DNA of 64,000 nucleotides from Ruminococcaceae bacterium YAD3003 (GTDB lineage Bacteria > Bacillota > Clostridia > Saccharofermentanales > Saccharofermentanaceae). Below, piece by piece: positions 26,696 through 35,091 of the stretch. Every line of letters begins with the position of its first letter. Position 1 is the stretch's first letter. Location of the stretch: positions 1 to 64,000 of the forward strand of contig FNPA01000014.1 in assembly GCA_900107185.1 (NCBI GenBank), given 5' to 3'. Both the position numbers and the translations under genes were made by a program. The notes under the pieces are model-generated. The model was not told the DNA's origin and did no database searches. It saw nothing but the letters and a program-made list of their open reading frames with translations.

Positions 26696-26765
26696 AATAT
26701 AACAAAACCAAATCCGTCGTGTAGGCAAATCTGTCTAAGTTGCATTTCGGGAGGGACAAGTTGCA
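26696..26765 (-). promoter_or_regulatory. Putative LytTR-binding direct repeats and promoter of the hydrolase operon
   Basis: AAGTTGCA occurs at 26737-26744 and 26758-26765, a 21-bp period. LytTR proteins such as AgrA and ComE bind two nine-base repeats two helical turns apart. A possible -10 (TATATT, 26696-26701 on the minus strand) has no good -35, which is usual for activator-dependent promoters. Confidence 0.55.
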
Positions 26766-26839
26766 ATAAAGGGAGCTATACTAACGTCATGAAAGACACA
26801 TTTTCGTTATTTCCTTTATTTTTTCTTTGGTTTTTGTGC

Positions 26840-27607
26840 TCAGAGCTTTCTGCATTTATAACAGATCGAGAGCGGGACCATTTTCGCTTTCTGCGCCTTG
26901 GGACTCTTATCTTCTGTATCTGTTAAAGACTTTTCATCAGTCTGCTCGATCATTTTCTCGATTATAAAACCGGCATCATAAAGTGCATTAACATACGTTG
27001 ATATCTTCCTGTTCGCAAACGTTACTGTTGTCTCGTGAACCGGCATCTTAAAATAAGACTCATCAAAATAACTTCTCGAAAATACCAACTCGCCATTATC
27101 AACAACATCTTCTCCGGTCTCATAAGATTTCGCAACACAGTAGTGAAGAGGATGTCCCCAGCTGAATATGAAAATGCCGTCTTTCTTAAGATACGAAGCA
27201 ACCTTCTTAAATGTCCCTTCAAGGTCTGTCGTCCAGCCTATTCCATATATTGAATAAACGTAGTCAAAATAATCTTCGGGAATGCCGCTCTCTGCTTCCA
27301 TCGGCGCACAGATAAGCTTAGGATTATAACCGCTCTCCTTCAAAAGTTTTCCGGCATTATCCAATTGTTTCTGTGACAGATCCAATCCCCACAGTTCTCC
27401 TGCGCCTCTATCAGCAAGATACTTGAGAGAATGCCCGCTGCCGCAGCACAGTTCCAGGACCTTCTTCCCTGCAACATCCGAAAAGAAATGAAGCTCATCT
27501 TCCGTTACGAATTTAACTCCGTATTTTGGTAAAGCTGTCGTTCCAAACCAGAGATCAGCGTGATCTTCCCAGTATTGTTTGTTATTCGCTACGATTTGGT
27601 CTTCCAT
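26840..27607 (-). CDS. Class I SAM-dependent methyltransferase
   Basis: 255 residues. The SAM-binding motif I is VLELCCGSGHSLKYLAD (about 49-65), followed by the acidic strand end LWGLDLS and a Methyltransf_11/25-like core. WTTDLEGTFKKVASYLKKDG is typical of the post-motif III region. The substrate is unknown, with small molecules more likely than nucleic acids. The gene stands alone. Confidence 0.88.
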   Translation of the reverse strand: MEDQIVANNKQYWEDHADLWFGTTALPKYGVKFVTEDELHFFSDVAGKKVLELCCGSGHSLKYLADRGAGELWGLDLSQKQLDNAGKLLKESGYNPKLICAPMEAESGIPEDYFDYVYSIYGIGWTTDLEGTFKKVASYLKKDGIFIFSWGHPLHYCVAKSYETGEDVVDNGELVFSRSYFDESYFKMPVHETTVTFANRKISTYVNALYDAGFIIEKMIEQTDEKSLTDTEDKSPKAQKAKMVPLSICYKCRKL

Positions 27608-27712
27608 TTTCGGTTCCTGTTACTTATGTCAGCGTGATATAGCTTTCTTACTTATATTCTCTCTGCTCTGATTGTTTTCATATGTATCTTTTAAACGGGA
27701 ACGGCTCTACTG

Positions 27713-27973
27713 TCAAGAAGATAAATCTTCATCTTCGTGTTTCCTGTATTCTTCAAGTTCGACTCTGTACAGAAGGAGCTGGTTAGCCTCTTCTTCGGTA
27801 ATGTACTTCATCCTCAAGGCGGCCATTATACTAAGACGCTTGATCTCGTAATCAGTATTCTTATCCGTAAGGATCAAGGACAGCATGGCAATCTTAACGA
27901 TCTTAGGATCATCGACATAATTCTCATTAGGCTTTTTCGCTGTGGGAATTCTTGTAACTTTTGCGCTAGTCAT
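27713..27973 (-). CDS. Small protein of unknown function
   Basis: 86 residues with a very strong AAAGGAGGTG upstream. A basic N-terminus (TRIPTAKKPN) precedes a helical region ending in charged residues. I do not recognise a family. It lies downstream of the DnaB gene on the same strand, 85 bases away, and may belong to that transcript. Confidence 0.65.
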   Translation of the reverse strand: MTSAKVTRIPTAKKPNENYVDDPKIVKIAMLSLILTDKNTDYEIKRLSIMAALRMKYITEEEANQLLLYRVELEEYRKHEDEDLSS

Positions 27974-28058
27974 GGGACACCTCCTTTATCTTCAAGTATC
28001 AATTTCTGTTTTCACTTATAGGATAAAGGCAGGCATGCACTATAATTGTCCCATCTGT

Positions 28059-29660
28059 TCACACATGTTCATCAAAGAATCCATCCGGCAAGCTATCATG
28101 GGTATCAGCCATGAATTCTTCTTCGGCCTGCCCTACACTCTCATCTTCTGACAAAGGAGGATCCATAGTCTGCTCGTCATCCTTGTCGTCATTGAAATCA
28201 TAACTCTGAGCAGCTGCATCACTTTCAATTGATCTTATGAGCTGATTGTTCGGATCTTGCGGATCCTTTTCGTTGTATTCAAAGAACAGTGTCTTTTTAG
28301 GAAACCACCAGACAGGGGCTTTACCAATTGCTCCGTGACGATTTTTCGCAAGGTAGATATAGGCACGTTCCACCTCATTGCTGCCACTTGAATCCGGCAT
28401 CGTCTGTGAAAGCCCGCTTCCGTCAGGAGTGTTTCCACTTTGGGTGTTATAATAGCCGGGCCTGTCAACAAACATGATCGTATCCGCATCCTGCTCAATG
28501 GCACCGGAATCTCTCAAATCCGACAGCTGAGGCGTATGATCATCTTTTCTTTTAGCTGACTCTCTCGAAAGCTGTGACAGCGCGATGATTGGAATCTCCA
28601 GTTCTTTAGCCAGCAGTTTAAGTGTTCTTGAAATGGTTGCAACCTCGTCATTACGTGATCTGCCGGGCAGACCCTTCATATTAATAAGCTGAAGATAATC
28701 TACAAAAATCAGCTTTGGCGCAGTTCCTGCCGCAATAAGCTGCTGAATCAATCCCTTCATAGTTGACGGATTGATATCGGCACGGTCATAAAAGAATATC
28801 GGGTAATCTCTCAATTTGATCAATGCCTGATCGATCTGTTTTATGTCGCTGTCTGTTAATTTGGAAGAATTAATCATCTCGCTAACCGGCTTCGTCATAG
28901 CAGAAGACAACAATCTCTTTCCGATTTCCTCATTTCTCATCTCAAGAGAAAAAACTACTACCGGTTTCTGATTAGCAGCTACATTTGTTGCCATATTGAT
29001 TGCCAGAGCCGTTTTACCCATGCCAGGACGCGCGCCAAGAATATGCAGGGTACCCGGACCTAATCCGCCCAGCATCTTATCAAGTAGCGGATAACCCAGT
29101 TTCACCTTGACCGAATCGCCGTCTCTTATTTCATTATTGATCTCTGTAACAGTTGACTTAAGAACATCAGACATGGAAACCAGTCCTTTGGTTTCTCCGT
29201 CCCGTTTCAACTGTGAGAAAGAAGTAATTGCATTATCCAGAATTGTTGAAGCGTAGCAATTCCCGCGAAAAACCTGATACCTGATCGTCTCAAGAGTCTT
29301 AAGTATCTTTTTTCTGTCACTTCTTTCTCTTAAAGCCGCAATGTAACTGTCCAATGCAGATTGAACCGCTAAAGTGTCTCCAATCCGGTAAACATACCTT
29401 TGACCGCCGATCTTTTCGGCTATGCCTCTTCTCTCCAATTCAGAATATACCGTTATTTGATCTATCTTGGTGCCTTCGAAAAACATCTCAAGAATAACAC
29501 CATAGATGATGCTGTTCCGTTCATCAGTAAAATCTTCAGGTGTTATCTGATTCTGTATGGTGTGAAGAGCTGATTCCTTACGCATGCAGAGTGCAAGGAT
29601 TGCCATCTCGACTTCGATGTCGTTATTGTATTCAACTATGAGATTATCCATGTTTTCCAT
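28059..29660 (-). CDS. dnaB: DnaB-family replicative helicase (probably an accessory copy)
   Basis: 533 residues with GAGGAG upstream. The DnaB N-terminal domain (about 8-110) is followed by the RecA-like ATPase: Walker A GARPGMGKTA, Walker B LIFVDYLQLI, and the SQLSRESAKR and DLRDSGAIEQDAD motifs. The C-terminal 100 residues are an acidic extension beyond the usual length. The genomic neighbours are small unknown genes rather than rplI or a primase, which suggests an element-borne or extra copy. Confidence 0.92.
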   Translation of the reverse strand: MENMDNLIVEYNNDIEVEMAILALCMRKESALHTIQNQITPEDFTDERNSIIYGVILEMFFEGTKIDQITVYSELERRGIAEKIGGQRYVYRIGDTLAVQSALDSYIAALRERSDRKKILKTLETIRYQVFRGNCYASTILDNAITSFSQLKRDGETKGLVSMSDVLKSTVTEINNEIRDGDSVKVKLGYPLLDKMLGGLGPGTLHILGARPGMGKTALAINMATNVAANQKPVVVFSLEMRNEEIGKRLLSSAMTKPVSEMINSSKLTDSDIKQIDQALIKLRDYPIFFYDRADINPSTMKGLIQQLIAAGTAPKLIFVDYLQLINMKGLPGRSRNDEVATISRTLKLLAKELEIPIIALSQLSRESAKRKDDHTPQLSDLRDSGAIEQDADTIMFVDRPGYYNTQSGNTPDGSGLSQTMPDSSGSNEVERAYIYLAKNRHGAIGKAPVWWFPKKTLFFEYNEKDPQDPNNQLIRSIESDAAAQSYDFNDDKDDEQTMDPPLSEDESVGQAEEEFMADTHDSLPDGFFDEHV

Positions 29661-29791
29661 TAGTCTTTCTCCTCGCAGGCACCGTATATGGGTTCATTAT
29701 ATGAATGGTCAAGTTCTGTTATGGGGACAACAGTTTGGTTTTGGGGACAGTTTTCAATTAGACCTTTACTTTCTGTTTCTTCATCCTTCAT
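29660..29791 (-). CDS. Possible 43-residue protein between coupled genes
   Basis: The frame begins with ATG at 29791, overlaps the end of the preceding gene by 11 bases, and its stop overlaps the dnaB start (TAATG). No good ribosome binding site is seen, so translation would depend on coupling. The protein is not recognised. It may be real only because it fills an otherwise open 120-base gap. Confidence 0.3.
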   Translation of the reverse strand: MKDEETESKGLIENCPQNQTVVPITELDHSYNEPIYGACEEKD

Positions 29792-30200
29792 CGGCCATGG
29801 TTTTATCCGCAGACGAAAGCCAGCTGGCCATAGGATCCTTGCAAATGATATTCGAATAGAAAAGTCCACTTACAACAAAGCCACAGAATTCAGCAACTCT
29901 CCTTCTGTCAGTTATATCGAAATCACAGATCTTATCGACATTTACTTCGCGACAGAGTTCGTTTAATCTGCTGCAGGCATTTATTCCAGCATCGTGAGCT
30001 TCGCTCCTCTGCTTTTCCAAGATCTTCATATAAGTGTAATCAAGTTCATCTTTAGGGGTTTCAAGACTATATCGCTGCTCGTTTACGACAATTGAATAAT
30101 AACCCCAAAATGCATCAATACATGCCTTTGCCTCATGACGTCCATTATCAGAAAGGGATTCAAAGAGATCCGTTATACGTTTATTTATGCTCTTACTCAT
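29781..30200 (-). CDS. Unknown protein in the DnaB cluster
   Basis: 139 residues from ATG at 30200, preceded by AGGAGG. The start MSKSINKRITDLFESL and the rest are predicted mainly helical, with four cysteines scattered and a C-terminal hydrophobic part. I cannot assign a family with confidence. It lies 53 bases after the next upstream gene and overlaps the small frame before dnaB. Confidence 0.65.
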   Translation of the reverse strand: MSKSINKRITDLFESLSDNGRHEAKACIDAFWGYYSIVVNEQRYSLETPKDELDYTYMKILEKQRSEAHDAGINACSRLNELCREVNVDKICDFDITDRRRVAEFCGFVVSGLFYSNIICKDPMASWLSSADKTMADEG

Positions 30201-30252
30201 ATTATTGCCTCCTGTAATATCAGGATATACTTGCTGATGAACTGAATATGGA

Positions 30253-30669
30253 TCATGGATGGACCTCGATAAGATCGGCACAACTGATGTTGAATACAGG
30301 ATTTAAAGAGAAAAGATAGTCTTCCATCGTTATCTGACCGTCAATGATCTCTTCAGGTGCTTTGTTCTTATCTTCCATTGCATCCAACCTGATACCGTAT
30401 TTGAATTCCAGTTCACTCTTTAATGTCCTGACCTGGCTCTTGAACCATCCCAGGTGCCTGTATTCGAGCCATTTGGGGAAACCGGTAGTGAACCACATCA
30501 ATACCGGCAGAGCGATATCTGTCTCTTCAGATAGTTTTTCCCGATATTCCAATTCCCTAATACAGTCGTTATATGAATCTATACGCATCAGAAGGTCATA
30601 AATATACTCCCTTTCTGAATAATCGCGGGTTCCGCGAAGGTAATCCGAAAACAACGTAAGGTATCTCAT
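30253..30669 (-). CDS. Unknown protein, first gene of the DnaB cluster
   Basis: 138 residues from ATG at 30669, chosen because GGGAG is 8 bases upstream; an ATG at 30675 would be too close. It is predicted to be mainly helical and rich in aromatic and acidic residues. No family was recognised. It is divergent from the WYL regulator gene, with a 125-bp gap between them. Confidence 0.6.
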   Translation of the reverse strand: MRYLTLFSDYLRGTRDYSEREYIYDLLMRIDSYNDCIRELEYREKLSEETDIALPVLMWFTTGFPKWLEYRHLGWFKSQVRTLKSELEFKYGIRLDAMEDKNKAPEEIIDGQITMEDYLFSLNPVFNISCADLIEVHP

Positions 30670-30794
30670 ATACATAACTCCCAATATGCAACATTCACAC
30701 AAAGTTTACCCGCACCCATGTACCAAATTCACACCATCTAAATAATTAATATGTACAATGAAGATATCCTTTACAGAAAGCGGAGAATGGAGCC

Positions 30795-31826
30795 ATGTCT
30801 ACCAGCAAAAAGAAAATGATCCCGTCCATGATCCTGGATATCTTAAAAAGACGAACAGATGAAAACCACACACTGGATCAGAAGGACATACTGGATGAAC
30901 TCAATAAATCGTTTGATCCACCGCTAGACCGCAAGACGGTTCGTCGCAACATCGAATACCTATTGGAGATCGGTTGTCCTATCGCATATACGGAAACTCC
31001 TCGCAGCAACGGAAACGATGTCTGGTCAGACTTCTATCTGGCAAGAGATTTCACAGAAGCCGAATTACGTTTACTGATAGATGGACTTCTGTTCTCAAAT
31101 CATGTCCCCTATAAACGATGCCAGGAACTTATTGAGAAGCTTGAAGGACTCTCGAGCGAGCACTTTAAGTCTTACGTAAAACACATTAAGACTCTTCCTG
31201 ATACTGAGGTTTATAACAAACAGCTCTTCTATACAATTCAGATATTGGACGAAGCCATCTCCAACGAGCGTCAGGTATCTTTCCATTATGTAAACTACGG
31301 AACTGACAAAAAGAATCACCCCAAGCTTGGAGAAGACGGTAATCCCAAAGATTACATAATCAACCCATATCAGATGGTTGCTAAAGATGGCAAATACTAT
31401 CTCATCTGCAACAATGATGATTACAACATCCTATCCAACTATCGTATTGACCGTATCGCGGACATTCGAATTCTTGAAGACAAAAAGAGAAAACCGTTCT
31501 CTAAGCTTAAAGATGCCAATGGCGATCGCTTCAATCTTGGCGAATATATGAAGACTCACATAAAAATGTACGCTTCCGGTGACTGTCATGTCAGATTTAA
31601 GATCACTCCGGTAATGGTTTCAGACATTATCGATGTTTTCGGGAAAGATGTCCGATTTGAAGAAGAGACAGACAAATATGTCATCGTCTCAACAAGAGTA
31701 ACAGAAAGCGCAATGATCCAGTTCGCCAAATCTTATTCTCCGGATGTTGTGATCCTGGAACCTCAAAGGCTCGTTGATGAGATGAAGGATTGGGCAAAGA
31801 AAGTTAAGAAAGCGTATGAAGGATAA
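30795..31826 (+). CDS. WYL-domain transcriptional regulator
   Basis: 343 residues. A winged helix-turn-helix (about 10-75, with DRKTVRRNIEYLLEIG as recognition helix) precedes a WYL ligand-binding domain (about 140-220, with INPYQMVAKDGKYYLIC and NYRIDRI) and a WCX C-terminal extension (about 245-340). WYL regulators often control bacterial defence genes and respond to nucleic-acid ligands. The next gene starts 4 bases after its stop. It is a paralogue of the N-terminal part of the WYL-LRR protein at 47466-49697. Confidence 0.92.
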   Translation: MSTSKKKMIPSMILDILKRRTDENHTLDQKDILDELNKSFDPPLDRKTVRRNIEYLLEIGCPIAYTETPRSNGNDVWSDFYLARDFTEAELRLLIDGLLFSNHVPYKRCQELIEKLEGLSSEHFKSYVKHIKTLPDTEVYNKQLFYTIQILDEAISNERQVSFHYVNYGTDKKNHPKLGEDGNPKDYIINPYQMVAKDGKYYLICNNDDYNILSNYRIDRIADIRILEDKKRKPFSKLKDANGDRFNLGEYMKTHIKMYASGDCHVRFKITPVMVSDIIDVFGKDVRFEEETDKYVIVSTRVTESAMIQFAKSYSPDVVILEPQRLVDEMKDWAKKVKKAYEG

Positions 31827-31830
31827 AGTC

Positions 31831-32487
31831 ATGGATAAAAGAATAAAGATAGCAAAGAGCTTCATTGATGATGAGTTTAAGACAAAGATTGAGTTAGTAA
31901 AGAATAAGAAAGTGAGTGAGATCATAGATTTAGTTATAAAAGAAAAGGCCTTTGATGGAGCTGCTATTGGCAGAAGGCGACAAAAAGAAACATTTGCAGA
32001 TCGCAAAGATGTAATGTGTCAAATAGTTGAAGAGCAACTAAAGGCACTTAACAGAATTGAAGATTTTGAGAAATGGCATAAAGAAACGGTGGAGGAACTA
32101 ATTAAGCATACAACTTTAGGTGTAGCTCAAAAGTTTATTAATCTGTCAGTAAAATATTTCTATTTTCTTGAGATTGGATACGATTTAGAGTGTTTTGAAA
32201 ATGTATCATTCAAGGACTTTGAGAACAGCTTTCATGTTCCAATAGATTCATATATTTTGAAGTGGTTTATCTTTAATTCAAACGCAGCTGATGGCTTTGA
32301 TGATTATGGAAACAAAATTGTTGCCTGGTCGAATCTATCAGACAAAGACACATATTATGATTTTCTTCAGCCAAAAATAAAGACAAAGATGAAAACCGTA
32401 AAACCTAAATTGCCAATACTTTGTATTGAAACGATTATCTGGTCAAATATAAAGGCGCTGAAAGATGCTATTGAATGGGATTTTTAA
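31831..32487 (+). CDS. Glycosylase-like (HhH-GPD-like) protein A, unknown function
   Basis: 218 residues from ATG at 31831, 4 bases after the WYL stop, with GAAGGA just upstream; an ATG at 31816 is a less likely start. AT-rich. The middle has GVAQKFINLSVKYF, then after an insertion HVPIDSYIL, then a late YYDFL and IIWSNIK. The pair K...PxD resembles the catalytic core GVGTK...VPVD of OGG1-type HhH-GPD DNA glycosylases. It is clearly related to the next gene. The function is inferred and unproven. Confidence 0.6.
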   Translation: MDKRIKIAKSFIDDEFKTKIELVKNKKVSEIIDLVIKEKAFDGAAIGRRRQKETFADRKDVMCQIVEEQLKALNRIEDFEKWHKETVEELIKHTTLGVAQKFINLSVKYFYFLEIGYDLECFENVSFKDFENSFHVPIDSYILKWFIFNSNAADGFDDYGNKIVAWSNLSDKDTYYDFLQPKIKTKMKTVKPKLPILCIETIIWSNIKALKDAIEWDF

Positions 32488-32516
32488 TATAAATCTTTGT
32501 GATTGGAGTAATAATT

Positions 32517-33164
32517 TTGAATTATGAAATCACGGATATAAATGTTACTGCAGCTACCATAAGATTTAGAAACAAATCAAATGAGGATGGCAGACCAAAG
32601 AAAGGTCCGTTTTTCAACGGGACTCAAGCATGGTCATTTGAAAAGAACGACATCGAACTATTTAAGAATGCCGTTTGGCAGGGCTACTTGGATGCCAGCA
32701 GAACTTTTCATGGAATAGAAGGAACAGACAAAAACCAAGGGGCCTTCCTTAAACTGGCGAAATCAATTCAAGCTTATTTCAATGATGATAAGCCTTTTGA
32801 TCATAATAGTTGGTGTAATTCGTTTATAGCAGATATTGAAAAATACAACCATTATAATGCACGATATGGCCAAGCTCAAAAGGTTGTTAATATGGCATTC
32901 AAATACCTGCTTTGCTGTGACAATATTGATGAACAAACCAGAGCTAAGTTTGATTCCTGCCACATACCGCTTGATCAGTATACTTTAGCCTGGTATTTCT
33001 TACAGGGAAGAAATTTGTTTTTGGAATGGAGTTATCTGAACCAAGAACAATATGAAACTATTTCAACCGACATCCGAACTATTCTTGGAAATGATACATT
33101 AAGATCTGAACTGCTTATATGGGAAGGAATGAAACCCAAAATCGTTAATTTAAAACGCAGATGA
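32517..33164 (+). CDS. Glycosylase-like (HhH-GPD-like) protein B, unknown function
   Basis: 215 residues from TTG at 32517, chosen because GGAG is 8 bases upstream; GTG at 32499 is an alternative. Homologous to the preceding protein: GQAQKVVNMAFKYLL, CHIPLDQYTLAWYFL, WSYLNQEQYETI and LLIWEGMK align with the same blocks there. A lysine and a PxD aspartate are kept. Probably made with its paralogue from the WYL-headed transcript. Confidence 0.6.
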   Translation: MNYEITDINVTAATIRFRNKSNEDGRPKKGPFFNGTQAWSFEKNDIELFKNAVWQGYLDASRTFHGIEGTDKNQGAFLKLAKSIQAYFNDDKPFDHNSWCNSFIADIEKYNHYNARYGQAQKVVNMAFKYLLCCDNIDEQTRAKFDSCHIPLDQYTLAWYFLQGRNLFLEWSYLNQEQYETISTDIRTILGNDTLRSELLIWEGMKPKIVNLKRR

Positions 33165-33251
33165 GCTACTTATCTCATGTTCCCTTTTTGCCCCATCCCA
33201 CCCTATAAAATGTCAGTGTAAATCTTATGACTTTTATGTGGAGGTAATTGT

Positions 33252-33701
33252 ATGTGCGAAAAAAGAATAATTAACGATTTTTCTGGTGATTATCGTTTCC
33301 TGTCCAACTTCTATCAGTGTCCTTTTGAGTATAAAGGTCTCACTTATCCTAATTCCGAAGCTGCATTCCAGGCTCAGAAGTGTGCCACTGAGGAAGATAA
33401 GATCAAGTACACCACCACGAAGAACCCTGTTGTCGCCAAGCGTATGGGTAAGAAGGAACCCGGGTTCCCAGCTAATTGGGATGAGATCTGCTATGGCATC
33501 ATGAAAGATATCCTTACTGCCAAATTCACTGTTCCCGAATTAAGAGAAAAGTTAAAGGCAACCGGTGACGCAACCCTGATTGAAGGAAATCACTGGCATG
33601 ATAACCGCTGGGGTAAATGTACCTGTGACAGATGTCAGAATAAGGATGGACAGAACTGGCTCGGTAAGATTCTTATGGAAGTAAGAGATTCTCTGAAATG
33701 A
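33252..33701 (+). CDS. NADAR-family N-glycosidase
   Basis: 149 residues with TGGAGG upstream. NADAR (YbiA-like) signature: FLSNFYQCPFEYKGLTYPNS and EAAFQAQK near the start, then the KDILTAKF and final LIEGNHWHDNRWGKC with WLGKILMEVR. Known NADAR proteins cleave N-glycosidic bonds of riboflavin intermediates or remove ADP-ribose from nucleobases, and many lie in defence islands with ADP-ribosyltransferases. No such transferase is seen here. It lies between two genes with glycosylase-like motifs. Confidence 0.9.
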   Translation: MCEKRIINDFSGDYRFLSNFYQCPFEYKGLTYPNSEAAFQAQKCATEEDKIKYTTTKNPVVAKRMGKKEPGFPANWDEICYGIMKDILTAKFTVPELREKLKATGDATLIEGNHWHDNRWGKCTCDRCQNKDGQNWLGKILMEVRDSLK

Positions 33702-33746
33702 TGGAACGTGCAAAGATAGCTAAGAATGCGTACTAAGGATAAAGAA

Positions 33747-34517
33747 ATGAAGGATAATAAAAGAACTGTTAAATTCATAGTTAATGATTCAGAGAGATGG
33801 AGCGATTTTAGCAATGATAGGCTTGCTGAATGTATCAAACTATGTGTTGATACTCGAAATAGTCCCACAGAAGAAAATATAGATAGGTTAAATGCGCTTC
33901 AGTTGATTAAACATACAGAATTGGATGAGAATAAAAAACGCAGATTCCGCATGGCAATTGGGACATACAAGCCAGGGGATGAACTTTTAAATGATGTATT
34001 TTCAGAGATCCGCAATGTCGAATATCCATCGTTAAGACAAGTTCAAGAAGCTGTTATCATTTTGAATTCTTTATATAACACAAATCTTCAAAACGTAATA
34101 ACTACTTCAAGAAATATAAAAAATCAAATTCCGAATTTATTAAGAAGGATTAATGAACGTGATCTTACTGTTATTGATGATATAACTAGGATCAACCAAC
34201 AAGGTGAAGATGCTCAATTCAGTAACAAGATATATTCATTTGCTACCAAGTTTTGCAGTTTCATTAATCCCTTTTATCCTATTTTTGACAGGTTTTCATC
34301 TAACCTTTTGTTTATGATCCTAAACAGAAATGACGAACAATTTCCTTTAGAGGATTTAGGAAATTATAGGATTTTCTGCGAAAAATATGAGGTCTTCCAA
34401 AACAAATACAGTTTAGATAACAACAAAAATACGGATACTTTCTTATGGATGTACGGAAAAATCCTTGCGGCCAGTGGAGATATAGTTTTTGAAACTGTCA
34501 GCCATATTAATCAATGA
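33747..34517 (+). CDS. Glycosylase-like protein C (K...PIFD motif), unknown function
   Basis: 256 residues from ATG at 33747, with AAGGA upstream. AT-rich. The N-terminal half is not recognised. The C-terminal half has SNKIYSFATKFCSF, then NPFYPIFDRFSSNLL and a final TDTFLWMYGKIL. The same order (K, P-I-x-D, LWxYG) recurs in the protein at 46721-47452 and, more loosely, in the two genes upstream. The last 11 bases overlap a convergent phosphatase-like gene. Confidence 0.6.
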   Translation: MKDNKRTVKFIVNDSERWSDFSNDRLAECIKLCVDTRNSPTEENIDRLNALQLIKHTELDENKKRRFRMAIGTYKPGDELLNDVFSEIRNVEYPSLRQVQEAVIILNSLYNTNLQNVITTSRNIKNQIPNLLRRINERDLTVIDDITRINQQGEDAQFSNKIYSFATKFCSFINPFYPIFDRFSSNLLFMILNRNDEQFPLEDLGNYRIFCEKYEVFQNKYSLDNNKNTDTFLWMYGKILAASGDIVFETVSHINQ

Positions 34518-35046
34518 TCTGCCATCGTTCATACTTACCGGTATTACTATTTTTCACAGATTCCAGATAACACTGTCTGTTAAGCTCAACCAGATGTTTT
34601 ACATACCAGTCTGGCGCAAACAGGCCAAACTCACGACATATCACCTGATAAACAAGCCTATTGGGTACATAGTATGGATTCTCCCAAACCACTTTATCAT
34701 CTCTGCCGGACATGCGAAGAACGGCAGCCGCTACAGCAGGAGATCTGGATCCGCCTTTTGAACAACAAATATAAAGATCTGTTACTTCATCAGGCAGTTG
34801 ACGAAGAAACTTTATGATAGCTCTTGCATGAGCGCCTTTGATTGCCAAGTAATATTCCGGATCTTCTACATCAGCAAAAGGCACAACACATCTTTGTTTA
34901 TCCGGAAACAGCTTCAGATTCTCATTATCTCTTTCGGTACATGCAATAATAGCGCACTTACTGACAGAAATATCAAAGATTTCAGCTTTAATAGCCGGAA
35001 TGGCAAGTATATGGATCGTATATTTCTTGATCTTATGTTGGCGCAT
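34507..35046 (-). CDS. Dual-specificity/tyrosine phosphatase-like protein
   Basis: 179 residues from ATG at 35046; a TTG at 35073 would contain the only upstream purine-rich site. The CX5R phosphatase loop is CSKGGSRS (C95 and R101), preceded by a DLYI strand, and an aspartate near 59-62 could be the general acid. The size fits small PTP/DSP-fold proteins that act on tyrosine phosphate, inositol phosphates or RNA ends. The substrate is unknown. Confidence 0.75.
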   Translation of the reverse strand: MRQHKIKKYTIHILAIPAIKAEIFDISVSKCAIIACTERDNENLKLFPDKQRCVVPFADVEDPEYYLAIKGAHARAIIKFLRQLPDEVTDLYICCSKGGSRSPAVAAAVLRMSGRDDKVVWENPYYVPNRLVYQVICREFGLFAPDWYVKHLVELNRQCYLESVKNSNTGKYERWQIID

Positions 35047-35091
35047 AGTTAAACCAACTACTTTCCTTCTCAAATAGCCTTTTTACCATAA

